Numbered from the stretch's first letter, positions 21,974-34,055 are shown. The stretch is DNA of 64,000 bases from Polyodon spathula (GCF_017654505.1 NC_054553.1:8754621-8818620); one strand, 5' to 3'. Program-made: numbers and translations. Notes: generated by a model not told the origin, from the letters alone.

Positions 21974-24038
21974 GTAAATATAAGTGTGCATGTGGAAACG
22001 GTAGCGTGCGTTGTTGATTAGTTGTACTGTAACCATAAAAACTGGAGACATAATTTTCAAACTTAACTCTGGACGCAGCATTATAATCAGTGTTTGTTTT
22101 GTTTTAAATATAAATGTATTTATTTATTTATTTTTTAATAATATGGATGTTTTTTTTAACCTTTAAGGAAAATGTACTATGTCTTAATGTCTTGGTAGAC
22201 ATTGTGAAACTAAAACTAAAGTCGTTTATTTGATAACACTGTGTGTTCTGTACTGTCCTTGCAAAACTGATGGAGGCTGATTTAGGCAACACAGAATCTG
22301 TTTATTTGTTTATTTATTTTAGCAAAACCCGTTGATAATATGTTTTTGACTTGTAATGCAGGATTAAACATTAGCCTGGCTTTAAAAAAATAAATAATTA
22401 AAAAATACCATAGTAGTTTAGCCGAGCTGTTTCACACAATGCTGTTGTGTTGGTTGCATAAGAAGGGGGTTTCCTTGGAGTCGCCAAGGGCATGTCAGTT
22501 TTATTCTGGTTTGGACTGGTTCACATTTGAACAACGGAATTCGCAGGACACATTCCCATTTATTACTTAGCACGACATCGGAGGTACATCTATATTTAAA
22601 TCATTGGCATCAAAAATTGTACTCGGGGTTCGTTTTAATGTCGAATTTGTTGTAGGCTAGTAGTAATTGCATTCAACAAAACAAAAAAGCTTCTGATGAA
22701 AAAAAAAATGCTGCACGCTTGTTGCAATGGTTATGTATATGCCATTACAGCATTCGCCATGTATTATAAATTACTATTGTTTTACTATTAATATTGACAG
22801 TCAATGTGGTTTCATATTGTTTCATAGTTATTTGTAGCAAAACATAGTAATTTTAGTTTTTTTTTCTTATTTTGCAGTGCTTCTGGTGCAAGCGTCGTAG
22901 CCATTGACAACAAGATCGAACAAGCAATGGTAAGTTGATACAGCATATTGCAATAGTGTATCATGTTAATAATTCTGAGGCCTGGAGGGTGGGGGGAGTA
23001 CATTTCCAAACCCTATTGTTAACAATATATTTTTAAAAATGATTCTGTGACCCGTAGTTCTTATTTTATATAAATTCAGACGCAGTGCAGAAGATAACGG
23101 CACATGTCAGTGTTTGCAGTTAATATATTTTAATTGCTTGTTGCTGGGGCAGGCCTTTGGCAGCTTCCCTAGTTGGCTATTGTCTCGTTGGACGCAGTTA
23201 TTGGATGGAGCAGTGCTGCATTACAGCTGCATAAAGCAAGCAGGTTCATGTCATCACTGGGGAGAGAAAGAGCTGGCTGTGTAATAACCCTGAAGCTGAT
23301 CAGTCTCCCCCCCTCCCCACTGCAGTGCCACAATATTAAACCTTGCAGTGTAGCCTACAGTAAGCCGTCAATTATTTAAATGGAGCGGCAGAACATTTTA
23401 ATGCTGTCTAAAATAGTTTGTTTACGCATGGTTTATATAAACGTGCATGTGCTAAAAAACAAAGTACAGAATGAACTGTCCTATAGAACACATCTTTAAG
23501 ATTAATATACTGTATTGTGCCACACACTGTTTTTTTTGTTTTTTTCATTATGGGTTTTTGCAGACAAGAGTCGTCTAGAACGTGCTGGAAAGGATATAAA
23601 GAATTTAAGTGCCCAGCCATTAAAACGTAGCTGAAGTTCAGGGGAAATTAAAATGGGTGGCGACAGGAAGCAGCAGGTCCTTCCTGAGAACAGAGTTCTG
23701 GCAAGGCTGCTAGCACAGCTGCACATGCCACCCGCAGCTGTATTATCCAAAATGCTAATGGGTACCTTTTTTTTTTTTCTCCTCAGGATCTTGTTAAGAA
23801 CCATTTGATGTATGCAGTGAGGGAGGAGGTGGAAATCCTTAAAGAACAAATCAAGGAGCTGGCCGAGAAAAATTCCCAACTGGAACGTGAAAACAGCCTC
23901 CTGAAGAACCTGGCAAGCCCAGAGCAGCTAGAAAAATTCCAGTTACACTTGCCCTCGGACGTCCCTGCGCTTATGGAGAACCAACAAGGTGTGGCAGAAA
24001 CAGAGGCATCCCCACACACAGTTGGCTCTGCGGTATAA
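21852..24038 (+). CDS. tsc22d3: TSC22 domain family protein 3 (glucocorticoid-induced leucine zipper), short isoform
   Basis: Three exons (21852-21973, 22878-22929, 23787-24038) join in phase to a 141-residue protein. Residues 1-58 open [12 protein letters not shown] and form the N-terminal region and start of the TSC box; '[18 protein letters not shown]' is the family signature. Residues 59-75 complete the TSC box. The zipper runs over 76-97, with leucines at 76, 83, 90 and 97 and Asn87 at a core position; these are the same numbers as in mammalian GILZ. The tail ends in GSAV as in mammals. In mammals GILZ is a small dimeric nuclear and cytoplasmic regulator without DNA-binding basic region. 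It restrains NF-kB, AP-1 and Raf/Ras signalling and mediates glucocorticoid and aldosterone responses. The N-terminus matches the tsc22d3 short form and not tsc22d1. The protein is complete with no lesions. The tail is unusually poor in proline. Confidence 0.96.
21974..22877 (+). other. tsc22d3: tsc22d3 intron 1
   Basis: A 904-bp GT-AG intron, phase 2. Its acceptor TTTTGCAG at 22870-22877 is preceded by a T-rich tract. It contains AT-rich runs and no recognisable repeat. Confidence 0.9.
22878..22929 (+). CDS. tsc22d3: tsc22d3 coding exon 2
   Basis: A 52-base exon completes Ser41 and encodes [17 protein letters not shown], ending exactly after the ATG codon with donor ATG|GTAAGT. This small exon encoding the front of the TSC box is typical of the TSC22 family. 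Confidence 0.96.
22930..23786 (+). other. tsc22d3: tsc22d3 intron 2
   Basis: An 857-bp phase-0 intron whose acceptor CTCCTCAG (23779-23786) follows a long T tract. Frames within it (for example 23173-23379, and minus-strand frames) have no family resemblance. Confidence 0.9.
23787..24038 (+). CDS. tsc22d3: tsc22d3 coding exon 3
   Basis: 252 bases including the TAA stop. It encodes [20 protein letters not shown], the four-heptad zipper and the C-terminal region 98-141. The frame is intact and has strong protein-level similarity to vertebrate GILZ throughout the zipper. Confidence 0.96.
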   Translation, partial: DLVKNHLMYAVREEVEILKEQIKELAEKNSQLERENSLLKNLASPEQLEKFQLHLPSDVPALMENQQGVAETEASPHTVGSAV

Positions 24039-25155
24039 GTGGCTCTGTCTTGGGGTGGGCAGAGCCACTAGACTTTCAAGAAATTGACCTCCTTTGTGTT
24101 GTTGCACAAATACAAATGTGCTGGTTGTACACATAAAACAAACAAAAAAAAGACGTTCCAATGGCATAGCCTGTTTTCTGTGTATCAGACAATCTCTAAA
24201 ACAAAAGCATTGAGAGAGGTTGCATTGGGACAGGGAAGAGGCCGGTGCTGGGCGCTACCCGGATCTTCTCTCCCAAATGTGGGAGAAGATATCTGAAAGG
24301 GCTGGCCAAGTGGACGGAGCCCGGACACCCAAGAGGCACATCTTCCGCGTCACAGAATCATGCCAAGGAAAAAGAAATCTCCAGAGAGACGGACCACCAT
24401 CCTTCCACGAATGGATGCCCTGGGATTTATCGTTTCTGAAGAGCACTATAGAGAATCTGGAGCTTTCACTTCGACATGACTGTTAACTCTGCAACCATTT
24501 TTTTTTTTTTTTTAAGAAAAATAAACTCCTGAAATAAACCAGGATGGGGACTAAATAACACTGATCCAGTCAGCTACACTGTTGATTATTTGTGTTATAG
24601 AATAACAAGTCACTTGTATACTCTGCAGTCTGGGTTATGCTGCTTTGGATATTACAAAATAAGTCCTTTTGTAATGAAAATTAACTGTCTGTAGAAGTGT
24701 TAACTGGTGTGTATTGATTTAGGGAAGAAATCTTACAAATTTGCATTGCACTGGAAATGTGTAAATAGTATAAAAAGAAGTATTTCAACTAGGGATGCCA
24801 CTGCACAAGATGAACAGGAGTGTAAGGTGACAGGTGCACTCACAATGTAAGAATTTTTTTTCTTTTTATATCAAAACATTGTGTTGACTTGAACTCTTAA
24901 AGCGAAAAACAGGTGTTGACTGTTGTCTGACAAACCCACACATTTTCAACGAGAAATGTGTTTTAATAGCTACCAAAGAGTCGTATAGTTTAATTTTGAA
25001 CCAACAAAGACCACATTCGCACAAAGAAGTCTTGTTAGCACTTGTAACCGTAACATTTAGGATATTGTTGCTACTGTGTCCTTGTGACTGACTGCAGGTA
25101 TTCACTTTGTATAAATGCAAGATGCACATTGCAATAAACATACCTTACGTTTACA
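24039..25155 (+). other. tsc22d3: 3' untranslated region of tsc22d3
   Basis: About 1.1 kb follows the stop. Proximal AATAAA signals are at 24520-24525 and 24533-24538, after a T run. A distal AATAAA at 25133-25138 is followed 25-45 bases later by a GT/T-rich stretch, which makes it the best candidate for the main end. Open frames in this interval, such as 24220-24486, look accidental. Confidence 0.65.
25133..25138 (+). terminator. tsc22d3: Distal poly(A) signal of tsc22d3
   Basis: AATAAA with a downstream GT/T-rich element at about 25161-25182. Cleavage is expected near 25150-25160. Confidence 0.6.
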
Positions 25156-25555
25156 CAAAATCCATTGTTTCTGTCTTTCTTAATATGCAGATGTTGAGAA
25201 CTTGGTTTTGTCCAACAAGTACATTTCTTTTAGTTTATATGTGACAATCATGAAGGTGCATACAATTTATTTGCCACACATTAATACAAGTAGGCATCTG
25301 AAAGCACTTAAAATCAGGCTTCAGTCACTGTATAGTAAGTGGCGGCCATTTTGCAGCCACATTCCATGCTGTCAAAATGGGCAAATTATGCCGTCAGTTT
25401 TAATTTCAATGCCAGTTTTGATGGTACTTTTTGGCCTGAAGGTACTGCGTCCCCACTTCTGCTCAAACTGGAACACCATGCACTGTAGTAGTGTACTGCA
25501 CACCTAATGTACCAGAAATGAAGGCAAGCGTCACATCAATGAGATGGGACTGCCT
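25156..25555. other. Non-coding sequence, nothing recognised
   Basis: Sequence between the end of tsc22d3 and a Tc1 remnant. No exon was seen. Confidence 0.5.
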
Positions 25556-25846
25556 TTACTCCCATAGCAAACTTCTCAACATTTCAAGCTGCAGTACATG
25601 ATTTGAATGTTCAGACACGATATTACTGTTCCAATATGTTGATTTACCTAAAGGATTCAGTTTCTTAGTTATACCTTCTGTCTTATTGGCTTTGTGCTTC
25701 CGGTCATTGTCCTGCTGAAATGTGAATTTCCTCCCCAGTTTCCAAGTCTTGGCTGACTCAAACAGGTTTTCCTCAAGGATTAGCCTGTACTTTGCACCAT
25801 CCATTAGACTCAAACTGGTTTGTAAGTTATCTGAAAAAAGGCCCAT
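25556..25846 (-). pseudogene. Tc1-like transposase fragment (DDE region)
   Basis: A minus-strand frame contains MDGAKYRLILEENLFESAK followed by 'LGRKFTFQQDNDRKHK', the stretch around the second catalytic Asp of Tc1-like transposases. Downstream the similarity dissolves, and the NPIE box with the catalytic Glu is not seen. No TIR pair was found. It is an old truncated remnant about 400 bp beyond the end of tsc22d3. Confidence 0.8.
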
Positions 25847-27340
25847 TCATGTGTTTACTTGGCATGAAAGGCCAGTAGAATTCCAGTGTAGATGCTTTCT
25901 CCAGTGGAATAAGCTGGAATTTTACCTCTAAGCTGGTTTTTAATAAGTCACTAGCAGCTGGGAATATCTGGATAGGGCTATTGGAATACAGCAAACCAGA
26001 GTGTTTGAAATCAGACAGGAGAAGTCTAGGCACATGCAGAGCCAGCAGGAAACTATATTTGTTTTCCTGGATACACTACATGTCTTTTCAACGTTTACCA
26101 TGTTGAGGCTGCCTACCTGTTGTCTGAGTTTAGCAACAGTATGTTGCAGCAGTATTCCTTAAACAATGGCACTTTTGAAATTGCAAATAAAAGAACTGTG
26201 TCAGAGAAACCTAAATCAACTGTAATGCTAGATTTCTAAATATCTGTATTGTTCTTTTATAATATTGTTACCTTATAAGCCAATAGTGAAAATGGGATGC
26301 TTATTTCCTGCAAGTCGTTAATGGCACAACAAAACATCATGCAAAAATATGTGAATCCCCTTACACATTTGGCTGTTTCCTGACATAAGAGAGTTGGTTA
26401 TTGCTTTTAATAGTTATCTCTCAGTAGTTTAGTGTTTAAGGTTATGGGTGTATAAGCTTGTAGAGGACTTTCAGAAATGTGACTGTTTGTCTTCAAATAA
26501 ACATCAATGTGGCAAGCAGGTTTCCAGGGCACACACGCATGGTTGTACAGTAGTTCATCGTAACATTGCAGTCTTTTTTAATGCCTACCCCATTACCATT
26601 AAAAATTGTACAGTATTTAATCGAGATTACTCATGACTTCAAGGTAATGTTGCATTTTACCCCCTGAAAATACATTTTACTCTCTCAGTGTTAAAATTAG
26701 AGGGTAAGTTACTCCTAGAACTTTATCTGGCGAGCTGATTATTATATAATAATATTCAATAAAACAAAAATATTGTCTAAAATGCAAGTAATTTGACATT
26801 TGAACCTAAACAGGCCACATGCCCATTGCTATGCCGACACGACAGCTGCCAGTAAAGTGAGATATATTTTCAAATCTAGTTGTTAGTTTTGTTTTTTTCT
26901 CTGTTAGTGTTTGTTGGAATTCATATTTCATATTTATATTTATATTTCACATTTATATTGTTTTAGCCCTTCCCCAACAGTACTTGTTTATTTTCCCCAG
27001 CGCCGTCAAACTCGTTTGCTCTCTTTCCACCTGTACGGTATATAATCATTTATTTAAGTCAAATTAGGTCGATAGGATGATCTTGATTTTTTGTCTGCCT
27101 TCTTCCTTCCTTAACAACTTTGTTTAGAAAATATTGTATGCAAAGTATGTTAGTGATGTGGTCTTGAAATCTAAAAGGTATATTCATGTTATATACCGTG
27201 CATTTTTAATCATACGCTGACAGCGTCTAACAGTTACGTTATTAGAATAAACTATGATGGCTAAAATTTTCTTTTCTCTGTTGGCTAGTGGAGAAAATGC
27301 GTTGAACAGCCGAATTGGGGTAAAACCTGTTTAGATTGCA
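25847..27340. other. Non-coding sequence, nothing firm
   Basis: AT-rich intergenic sequence. A short imperfect run of CATATTT/TATATTT units lies near 26922-26960. No exon was seen. Confidence 0.5.
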
Positions 27341-27349
27341 CTTGTAGAT

Positions 27350-27658
27350 CTTTTGATCTACCCTTCCAACTATGCACTGAACTTGTCTGACCTAAGCACC
27401 ATGTTACTAGAACCTTAGCTGATACACTATCCTTGCACTATTAACGTGTCATTGTAGATGTAACTTGTTGTAATCCTAACTTGTTGCATCCTAGATCATA
27501 TTGTATGTTGGTAGCATTATTTGCACATGCTGTCAACGATACTGTGTTTAAATAGTAGTCTTGCATTGTAACCTGTACAGCACCGCCTTGAACACCTGTA
27601 AGTCATCTTGGATAAAGGTGTTTGCCAAATAAATAAGTAAATAAATAAATAAATAAAT
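27350..27658 (+). mobile_element. 3' end of an L2/CR1-type LINE (or SINE with such a tail)
   Basis: The segment ends with TGTAAGTCATCTTGGATAAA, followed by a GTGTTTGCC word and an (AAAT)n array at 27628-27658. This is the common tail of L2-like retroposons in fish genomes (GTAAGTCGCCCTGGATAA...). Upstream, repeated 'CTTGTTG.AATCCTAACTTGTTG' text looks like its 3' UTR. The 5' limit is uncertain because these elements are usually 5'-truncated. No reverse transcriptase remains. Confidence 0.75.
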
Positions 27659-27699
27659 GCATACATATGAAAAGTGTTGTCAGTCACAATACAATAATA

Positions 27700-27890
27700 C
27701 AATTCTACTGTTGCCGAGGGTCCTAATGGAAAACCCCCTTCAATTTGCAAAAGACCTAAGACTGGGGCAGAGATTCACCTTTGAGCATGACAATGATCCT
27801 AAGCACACAGCCAAAGTGACACTGGAGTGGCTTAAAAACAAGACTAGACGACTAGACATAAAACCACAACTTGTTCAAATCTTTAAAGTA
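27700..27890 (+). pseudogene. Tc1-like transposase fragment
   Basis: A plus-strand frame reads 'MENPLQFAKDLRLGQRFTFE' and then HDNDPKHTAKVTLEWLKNK, the block around the second catalytic Asp of Tc1-like transposases. It then loses similarity before the catalytic Glu. It begins just after the LINE tail and its microsatellite. It is in the opposite orientation to the fragment at 25556-25846. Confidence 0.85.
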
Positions 27891-27899
27891 AGCTTAAAT

Positions 27900-30725
27900 C
27901 ACTTCCTTTTCTAATTATAGACATTGACTAAAGTAAGAGTAGGCTACACTAGCACTGATGTCATTGGCTTTGAAGACATAAAAAGCTCTAGATAATATTG
28001 TCAGTGGAAGGAGGAAATGTTTAGCAGTGTAATTTAGGTTACTCCAACTAGACAGTAACATTAGGACAGGACTGGTACAGGAATACATTTCTCTTTATGT
28101 TTGCAGGAATGGATGGGAATGGAAATTAAACTGGAAGGAATGGATGGGGCCAGGAGTAAAGAGTTTTAAATCTAATGGGAACAGATGGGAGCATAACTGA
28201 AGGCTGCAGAAATGGGTGGGAGCAGTACTGAAGGCAGGAAGAGCAGTAAGGTACAAAAATGTAGTTTGTCAGACGAGCTACAAGAACTTTAGATGTTATA
28301 ATATTAAACCAATCAAAAGTGTACTCAGACTTCTGGGTATCCATATATTTACCAAGACAGACACTATAACCCTTGTATCAATGACACTCATTTTAACTGA
28401 CACACTCCATTTAGTGATGACTCTGGCCCACCCATTCAATTCAACCCCACTGTATTTAACATCTGCAAAAGTTTTTTTTTTTTTTTGGTTTGTGTGTTAT
28501 CAACACGGTATGCATAATAAAACAGTTGAAGTAGGTTTGTCTGGTTCTTGTTATTCTTGTAATAGGTAACATGGCAGTAGTGAGAAGTTAAAAATTCAAC
28601 TGGGAACAGGATGAGAATGAAAAACACAAGAAAAAAGGGTAACCCAAACAATAGCCTGCCTGAAAAGTATGTCATACAGCGAGAGGCTAAAATAAATCAG
28701 TCTCTTTTTTCTTAACTGTAAAGGAACGGGAAGGGACAGGAATGAAAATATATATACATATTGATTCATTTTTCATGGGATGGGATGGAACAAACTCAAG
28801 TTTCATTCCCATGTCACTCTCTAACTCCAACTAATTCCTTCTCTTTAGAGAAACGTATAATTGAAATAGCATGGTGCATTATCTGAATAATAAATACTAG
28901 CATAATCATGAGTAGGTTCAAACATTACCAGCAATAGAAACAGAATGAACAAACCTGTGTGAATTGGTTCATCACTGTGGTACCATTCTACCAGTGGTTT
29001 ATACCCTTGAACTATCATTGCTCCTTAGTAAAGAACAAGATTCAAATTCCATCAACCAGAGTAAATAGGCCAGATTAAATAAAATCTCAGAAGGAAATAC
29101 AATACATCTCCTGAATTACAAATGTGTCAATATAATTATAGGTGAACCTTCCATTAAAACCTGCAGCTTAAGGATTTGCAACAGCCAACGCAAAACTAGA
29201 TCAAACTAGATCAACGCAAACAGAATCAAGAAGTATGCCAATTACTTATTTTGCTCCTCAAACATGCTCCTCAAGCTTCTATCTTAAACAAATATACATG
29301 TTTATTGTACAGCCTGGCTTTCTTATATTGCTGTACAATACAACATGTCTGTGTGGTATATGTTCAGGGTTTAAATATAAAACATCTCCCTGACCTAAAT
29401 ATAGGATTATATAAATTTTTACATGTCAATAACAGTGTTCCTTTGCTATCTATACATTACTACGTATCTCTTTGTTGTTGTTTTTTCCCTTTTATTTTTA
29501 AATTGTATTGTTTTGCCATAGTACTATAAACTGGTCTGCTAATGGTGAAAGCTATGCACGCTAGAAACAGCACTGTATGTGTGTGGCAATTTAATTGCCT
29601 GGTAAAGACTCATTTTAAGCGCACCCCACCCCCACCCCCAGACTGTGGCCCGACATATGTGCTTTGCATTTAATTTTATGCCCAACCCTCCATCCATTTA
29701 ATAGGTCTTGAAGACATTTTAGAACCTATTTTTCTCTGTGAAGCACTTGTAAAAAATGTTAAATAAAATTGCCAATTTGAAAACCCCGTTCAGAGCCCAG
29801 ATGCTAAAAAAATGTCAAAAAATGTGTATTGTGTCACTGTCAAAATGCTTTATTTCTAAACATATATTTCTCTATTTGTTTACATTATGCAAGAACTTTT
29901 AAAGCCTGCCAATGACAGCTGGGATCCAGTTTCTTACAAATGGTTTCTACAATGGTTCTGCACTATTGTACATAGCAAAGGTAAATATGTAAAAGCTATT
30001 CTAATGTTTTCATATTTTGACATTTATTGAATCATTTATAGAACCATGGTACCACACCAGTAAAAACATTCTTACATTCCAGGACCGCAGTGCAGTACTG
30101 CTCAGAGTTCTGAGTTTCGTCAGGGAAATAAACTGTATTTATAATGGTACCCCAGTGGTATTTTTCAAACTGCCTAGATTCCCAGTTGGGGAAGCAATGA
30201 AAAGTTTTGCTTATGGTAATATGCTTTTTAAAGCCATATCCAATCACAACAAGTGCATTTCTCTATACCTTACTGCTAAATACAATACCCAAGAAAGACA
30301 GCCGAGAGCTCTTTGCAGTTACTTTGCAACTGCAGCTGTTCCAATGTAAACCCATGGGTGTGTTATGTGTGTGGGTGCTTTTGTCTGTGTCCCAGCTTTC
30401 TACCGTCTAGGAGCTTGAAGTTGTTTATGTGTTTAATCATTTAACCAGATTAGTAAAAAAAAAAGGACACAAATAAAATTTCCTAAAAAGAATCTCAAGC
30501 CATGTGTTACCTGGTGTACAAGCGTCAGGTTTTTGTCTTGTCTGCCACCGCAAGGCTGAAATTTGGCTTAGGTCACAAGTGATGTTCTCAACGAAGAGGG
30601 TTCCACTAAAAGCAAACCAGTTAGCAGTTTCTAATGAGGGGGCCAGTCTAGTCATTACATAATAAATTATGGCTACCACTAATCCACGCAGTGTACGTTA
30701 AGGCATGTCATTCTCCTCAGGTACA

Positions 30726-30730
<5 letters not shown>
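27900..30730. other. Non-coding sequence, purine-rich patches
   Basis: No exon was recognised. Patches rich in GGAATGGATGGGA-like words occur at about 28105-28230 and 28725-28800. They look like a degenerate simple repeat. Confidence 0.45.

Positions 30731-30808
<78 letters not shown>
30731..30808. repeat. (AT)n microsatellite
   Basis: About 78 bp of uninterrupted AT dinucleotides. The YIYIYI frames on the minus strand are produced by it. Confidence 0.97.
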
Positions 30809-30813
<5 letters not shown>

Positions 30814-32364
30814 GATGACACAACTGCCTTTAATTGCTGGTTCCTCCCAAAAAAGGACAAGGGGAAAATATGGACAAACGCAATTGGGGCAATGTAGGCC
30901 ACTCTTGTTGGATATATGGATTACTAGCTTTATCTCTATGAACAAGGTGATACTGGTAAAGTCAAGCTTTCTTGACTCCCATGTAGCTCTGCCAATATGT
31001 CCAGAAAGTGTCCAGCTGCCTTAATCCTTTGTAAATAAATATTCTGCCTGCTCTTCCAGACTCAACAATAATGACAGGTTCCAGCTCTTAAATCACATGA
31101 ATTTATTTATTTTAACCCAAGTTCCCAATTTAGGGGTGTCTTTACAATAACTTACAATTTAATTTTCTTTAGATACCCTAGACTTTGTGATCGAATACAT
31201 GTTTCTGTAATGTCTGTATATTTTCAGGTTTTTCCATGTTTTGTAATCTTCCAGAAGACAGTTTTTCATGGCAATACTGAGGTGAATCTAAAATTGTGGG
31301 ATATCACATTTTACTAGAACACCCCTCAGTTCATATTTTCAGATGGTCCTGGCAAGATTTTAGCAATCATATTTAGGTATTCAGGTGTGACATAACATAC
31401 AATGCAACAAATACACAATTGCAGTACACAAACCTAATCCACCAGAGCCACATTTTCACAATAAAAGGGGGCCACTTTAATACCAGTTCCTTATCAGGGG
31501 TATTTTGAAAAACTTTTTTTTTTTTTTTTTACTGCTACTGCTAAGTGTAAATTACTCACTTTATAAAAAAAAAATTAAAAAAGTGAAAAAAAAAACCCAA
31601 CAACAACTGAGAAAACTGAGAAACAGAAAAACTCTACCTCACCTAAAAGACTTTAAATAAAATCCTTTGTGGTTTTGTGTTTGTTTGTTTGTTTTCTAGT
31701 TCTTTTTATCTTTATAAATGTGTTTTTCGTCTCCTTTGGAGATGTACAGTTTGGAGGGAAATGCTTTCACTGGCTTTTTCCAATAGATATATGTAGAAAA
31801 ACAGAAAGCGGTAATGTGTTTAAACAAAACAAAAAACGTCTGGAATGTGTTCTAAGATGAACAAGCATCGAAAAAAATCATTAACAAGTAATCAGCATTA
31901 TAACAAGGATGGCAGAATAAATCATAGAGGGTACCATATCAAATGGTTATGGTGTATATGCTGTATCACATACTGTATATTATATTAGAGACAGCTTTCC
32001 CTCACAATGCTGACAATTGATTACACTTACAACCTCCAGACTAGTGTGTCATTTTGTCTACCTGGTGTTGCTGGTGATTGTGTAGTCTGTAAATTGTTCC
32101 TTTTAAAGTTTCCTCAAGAAAAAAAAAAAAAAAAAAACTATGGGATTTCTAATGATACACACAGGTAATTTAACTAAGGGTAGTGGTAGTTAAACTTCTA
32201 GATTACTGCAATTTGCTGTTGTGTGGAATGAATTCCATCATTGTATATTAAGTTTAAGAAATAGTAAAATAAATTTAATGTCAAACATTTCAACAAGAAC
32301 TCAGTATCAATGTCTTCTAATTATGCAATTGTTGGAGATTCACTATGCCTGTATATTATTTTAG
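30809..32364. other. Non-coding sequence with homopolymer runs
   Basis: A T run lies at about 31510-31530 and an A run at about 32120-32138. No gene or bounded element was seen. Confidence 0.5.
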
Positions 32365-32463
32365 GATGTGAAGTCCACTCCCTGTTGATTAAAGTGTGAA
32401 TGGTGGGTGTTTGCTAACTATCTTTGAATGGGACATTAAGCTTGCAGAGGTATGAGTGGCTAG
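32365..32463 (+). repeat. Interspersed repeat, family C, copy 1
   Basis: The segment shares GTGTGAATGGT, TTTGC.AACTAT and an exact 23-base word (32426-32448) with the reverse complement of 33925-34055. It is a diverged dispersed repeat of unknown class. Confidence 0.75.
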
Positions 32464-33055
32464 TTTGTCACACAGCAGTGGCTTGTGATTGTAACCAGAA
32501 ATGACCGGTAACTCAAAAGGACAGCAGAAAACAAACAGATCCATGTAAGCGCTGCTCAAGAGACCGATGCAAAGCAAGAGAACTGGAATAAACTGCCACA
32601 GATTACGCTGAGCAACCTGCCCAAACGTCAACATTACCACAGGCTTGGGATTGAACTGTAGACTAAAGGGCAACGTTGACTGCCAAACCACCAACTTGTT
32701 TTCCTTTTTGCTTGTATGGATTCAAAACTTGCATAGATATGTAAATATTATATTCTAACACTATTTCGATATATAGAATTTGTTTGCTATGACAATTCAA
32801 ACAAAATATTTAAATGTTCTATGATCATTTAAAAGCTAAATCCACCTCTGTAGTAGGATCACAATAATCCTGGTATTTTGGATCAAAGTAATCCTGATCT
32901 CCTCTTTACATTCTGAAAAACCCAATTGCAGCATTTAATCGTGATTAAAAGTGTGATCGGATTACCAAAAACTGACTAATCATGGGAACCAACCAATAGA
33001 CCAGAACATATCAAATATAAACCAGGATCTTAGCCAATCTGAAGTACCGTAACAT

Positions 33056-33090
33056 GTTTGTGTGTGTGTTTGTGTGTGTGTGTGTGTTTG
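33056..33090 (+). repeat. (GT)n microsatellite
   Basis: An interrupted GT dinucleotide array of about 35 bp. Confidence 0.9.
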
Positions 33091-33924
33091 TAGTGCAAAT
33101 ATAATTAGACCACATTATTTCCCACTCTTCACATAGTTTATTTACATAATCTTATCATGCTTAAACTAGTATTAATCTGTCATATGAAACGTAAGTGGAA
33201 TCCACCGATCTACACAATTCATGTGCTGTAAGAAAATATACATTTACAGGTCAACCTCCTTTATTTGTTAATGATCTATAGCCTACTTGATAAAGGCTGT
33301 TTGGTATTTGTACTTTCAATAGTCATAGTACATGGGTGTCACATTTTTTTAAGTACTCCCCCAACCACCCCCCCCCCAAGTATACAAAGAGAAACACAAC
33401 GATGAAAAAGAAAAGCTAACATAGCATAGTATGTGAAAGCACTGTGAAGTACGATGTATGAGGAAGTATGGAAAGCAGAACAATAAAAACACTGTACATA
33501 CACAGCATTAGCACTGAAAGTATTTCAAAGAGTAATATTACTGTGTAAAGTTACCATGGCAATTTTTACGAGGGCTGCAATGTTGTAGTAGATGTTTAAA
33601 ACACCTATTAAAACACATTGTGCGATATTATTTTCTGGATGATGCAATACAAAAATAGAATTGTAAAGAAAAAAGTTTTCATGAGTATAACCTACATTAA
33701 ACAGGTTTGCTTGTAAATACTGAGAACATTGTTTAACTTATGACCCCAATGAGCGAATCAGCTTTTGGTACGCTGAAATTAGGTTGAACAATGGTACTAA
33801 CGTTATTCCAACCAGGTTGACTCATTAAATCATCCTGATGGGCATATCAAGTGAACTAAATTTGGTATGCTGCAACTGACCTGGGAGTGTCAACCACAAC
33901 ATTAAATGAAAGCAAGAACAATTA
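33091..33924. other. Non-coding sequence, nothing recognised
   Basis: Holds a C-rich run at about 33357-33378. Nothing else was seen. Confidence 0.5.
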
Positions 33925-34055
33925 GCTTGCCATCCACACGTCTGCAAGCTTAATGTCCCATTCGAGAATAGTTTGCACACATCCAAGTATCTTAATGTGA
34001 CCATTAAGAGACCATTCACACTTCTACCAACTGGGGATAGAGTCCACACTCCAGG
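33925..34055 (-). repeat. Interspersed repeat, family C, copy 2
   Basis: An inverted copy of the family at 32365-32463. The shared exact 23-base word lies at 33941-33963. The flanking words line up in order on the minus strand, including the GTCCAC/GTGGAC and AGTGTGAATGGT parts. Confidence 0.75.

Noticed and set aside
21614..22021. 135-codon open frame across the tsc22d3 leader and exon 1
   Set aside because: It starts upstream of the TATA box, runs in a different phase from the conserved GILZ frame and past the splice donor, and has no recognisable similarity.
23783..24019. Minus-strand frames opposite tsc22d3 exon 3
   Set aside because: They are mirror images of the conserved coding exon and do not resemble any protein.
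21852..24038. Assignment to tsc22d1 or another TSC22 paralogue
   Set aside because: The N-terminus, the EEVEILKEQ zipper start, the ASPEQLEKF segment and the GSAV end fit tsc22d3; tsc22d1 short-form N- and C-termini as I recall them are clearly different.
24084..24486. Several 63-88 codon frames in the tsc22d3 3' UTR
   Set aside because: They overlap in different frames and strands, lie after the true stop and show no family features.
30679..30945. Protein with a YIYIYI tract
   Set aside because: Produced by the (AT)n microsatellite. The same holds for 59848-60180.
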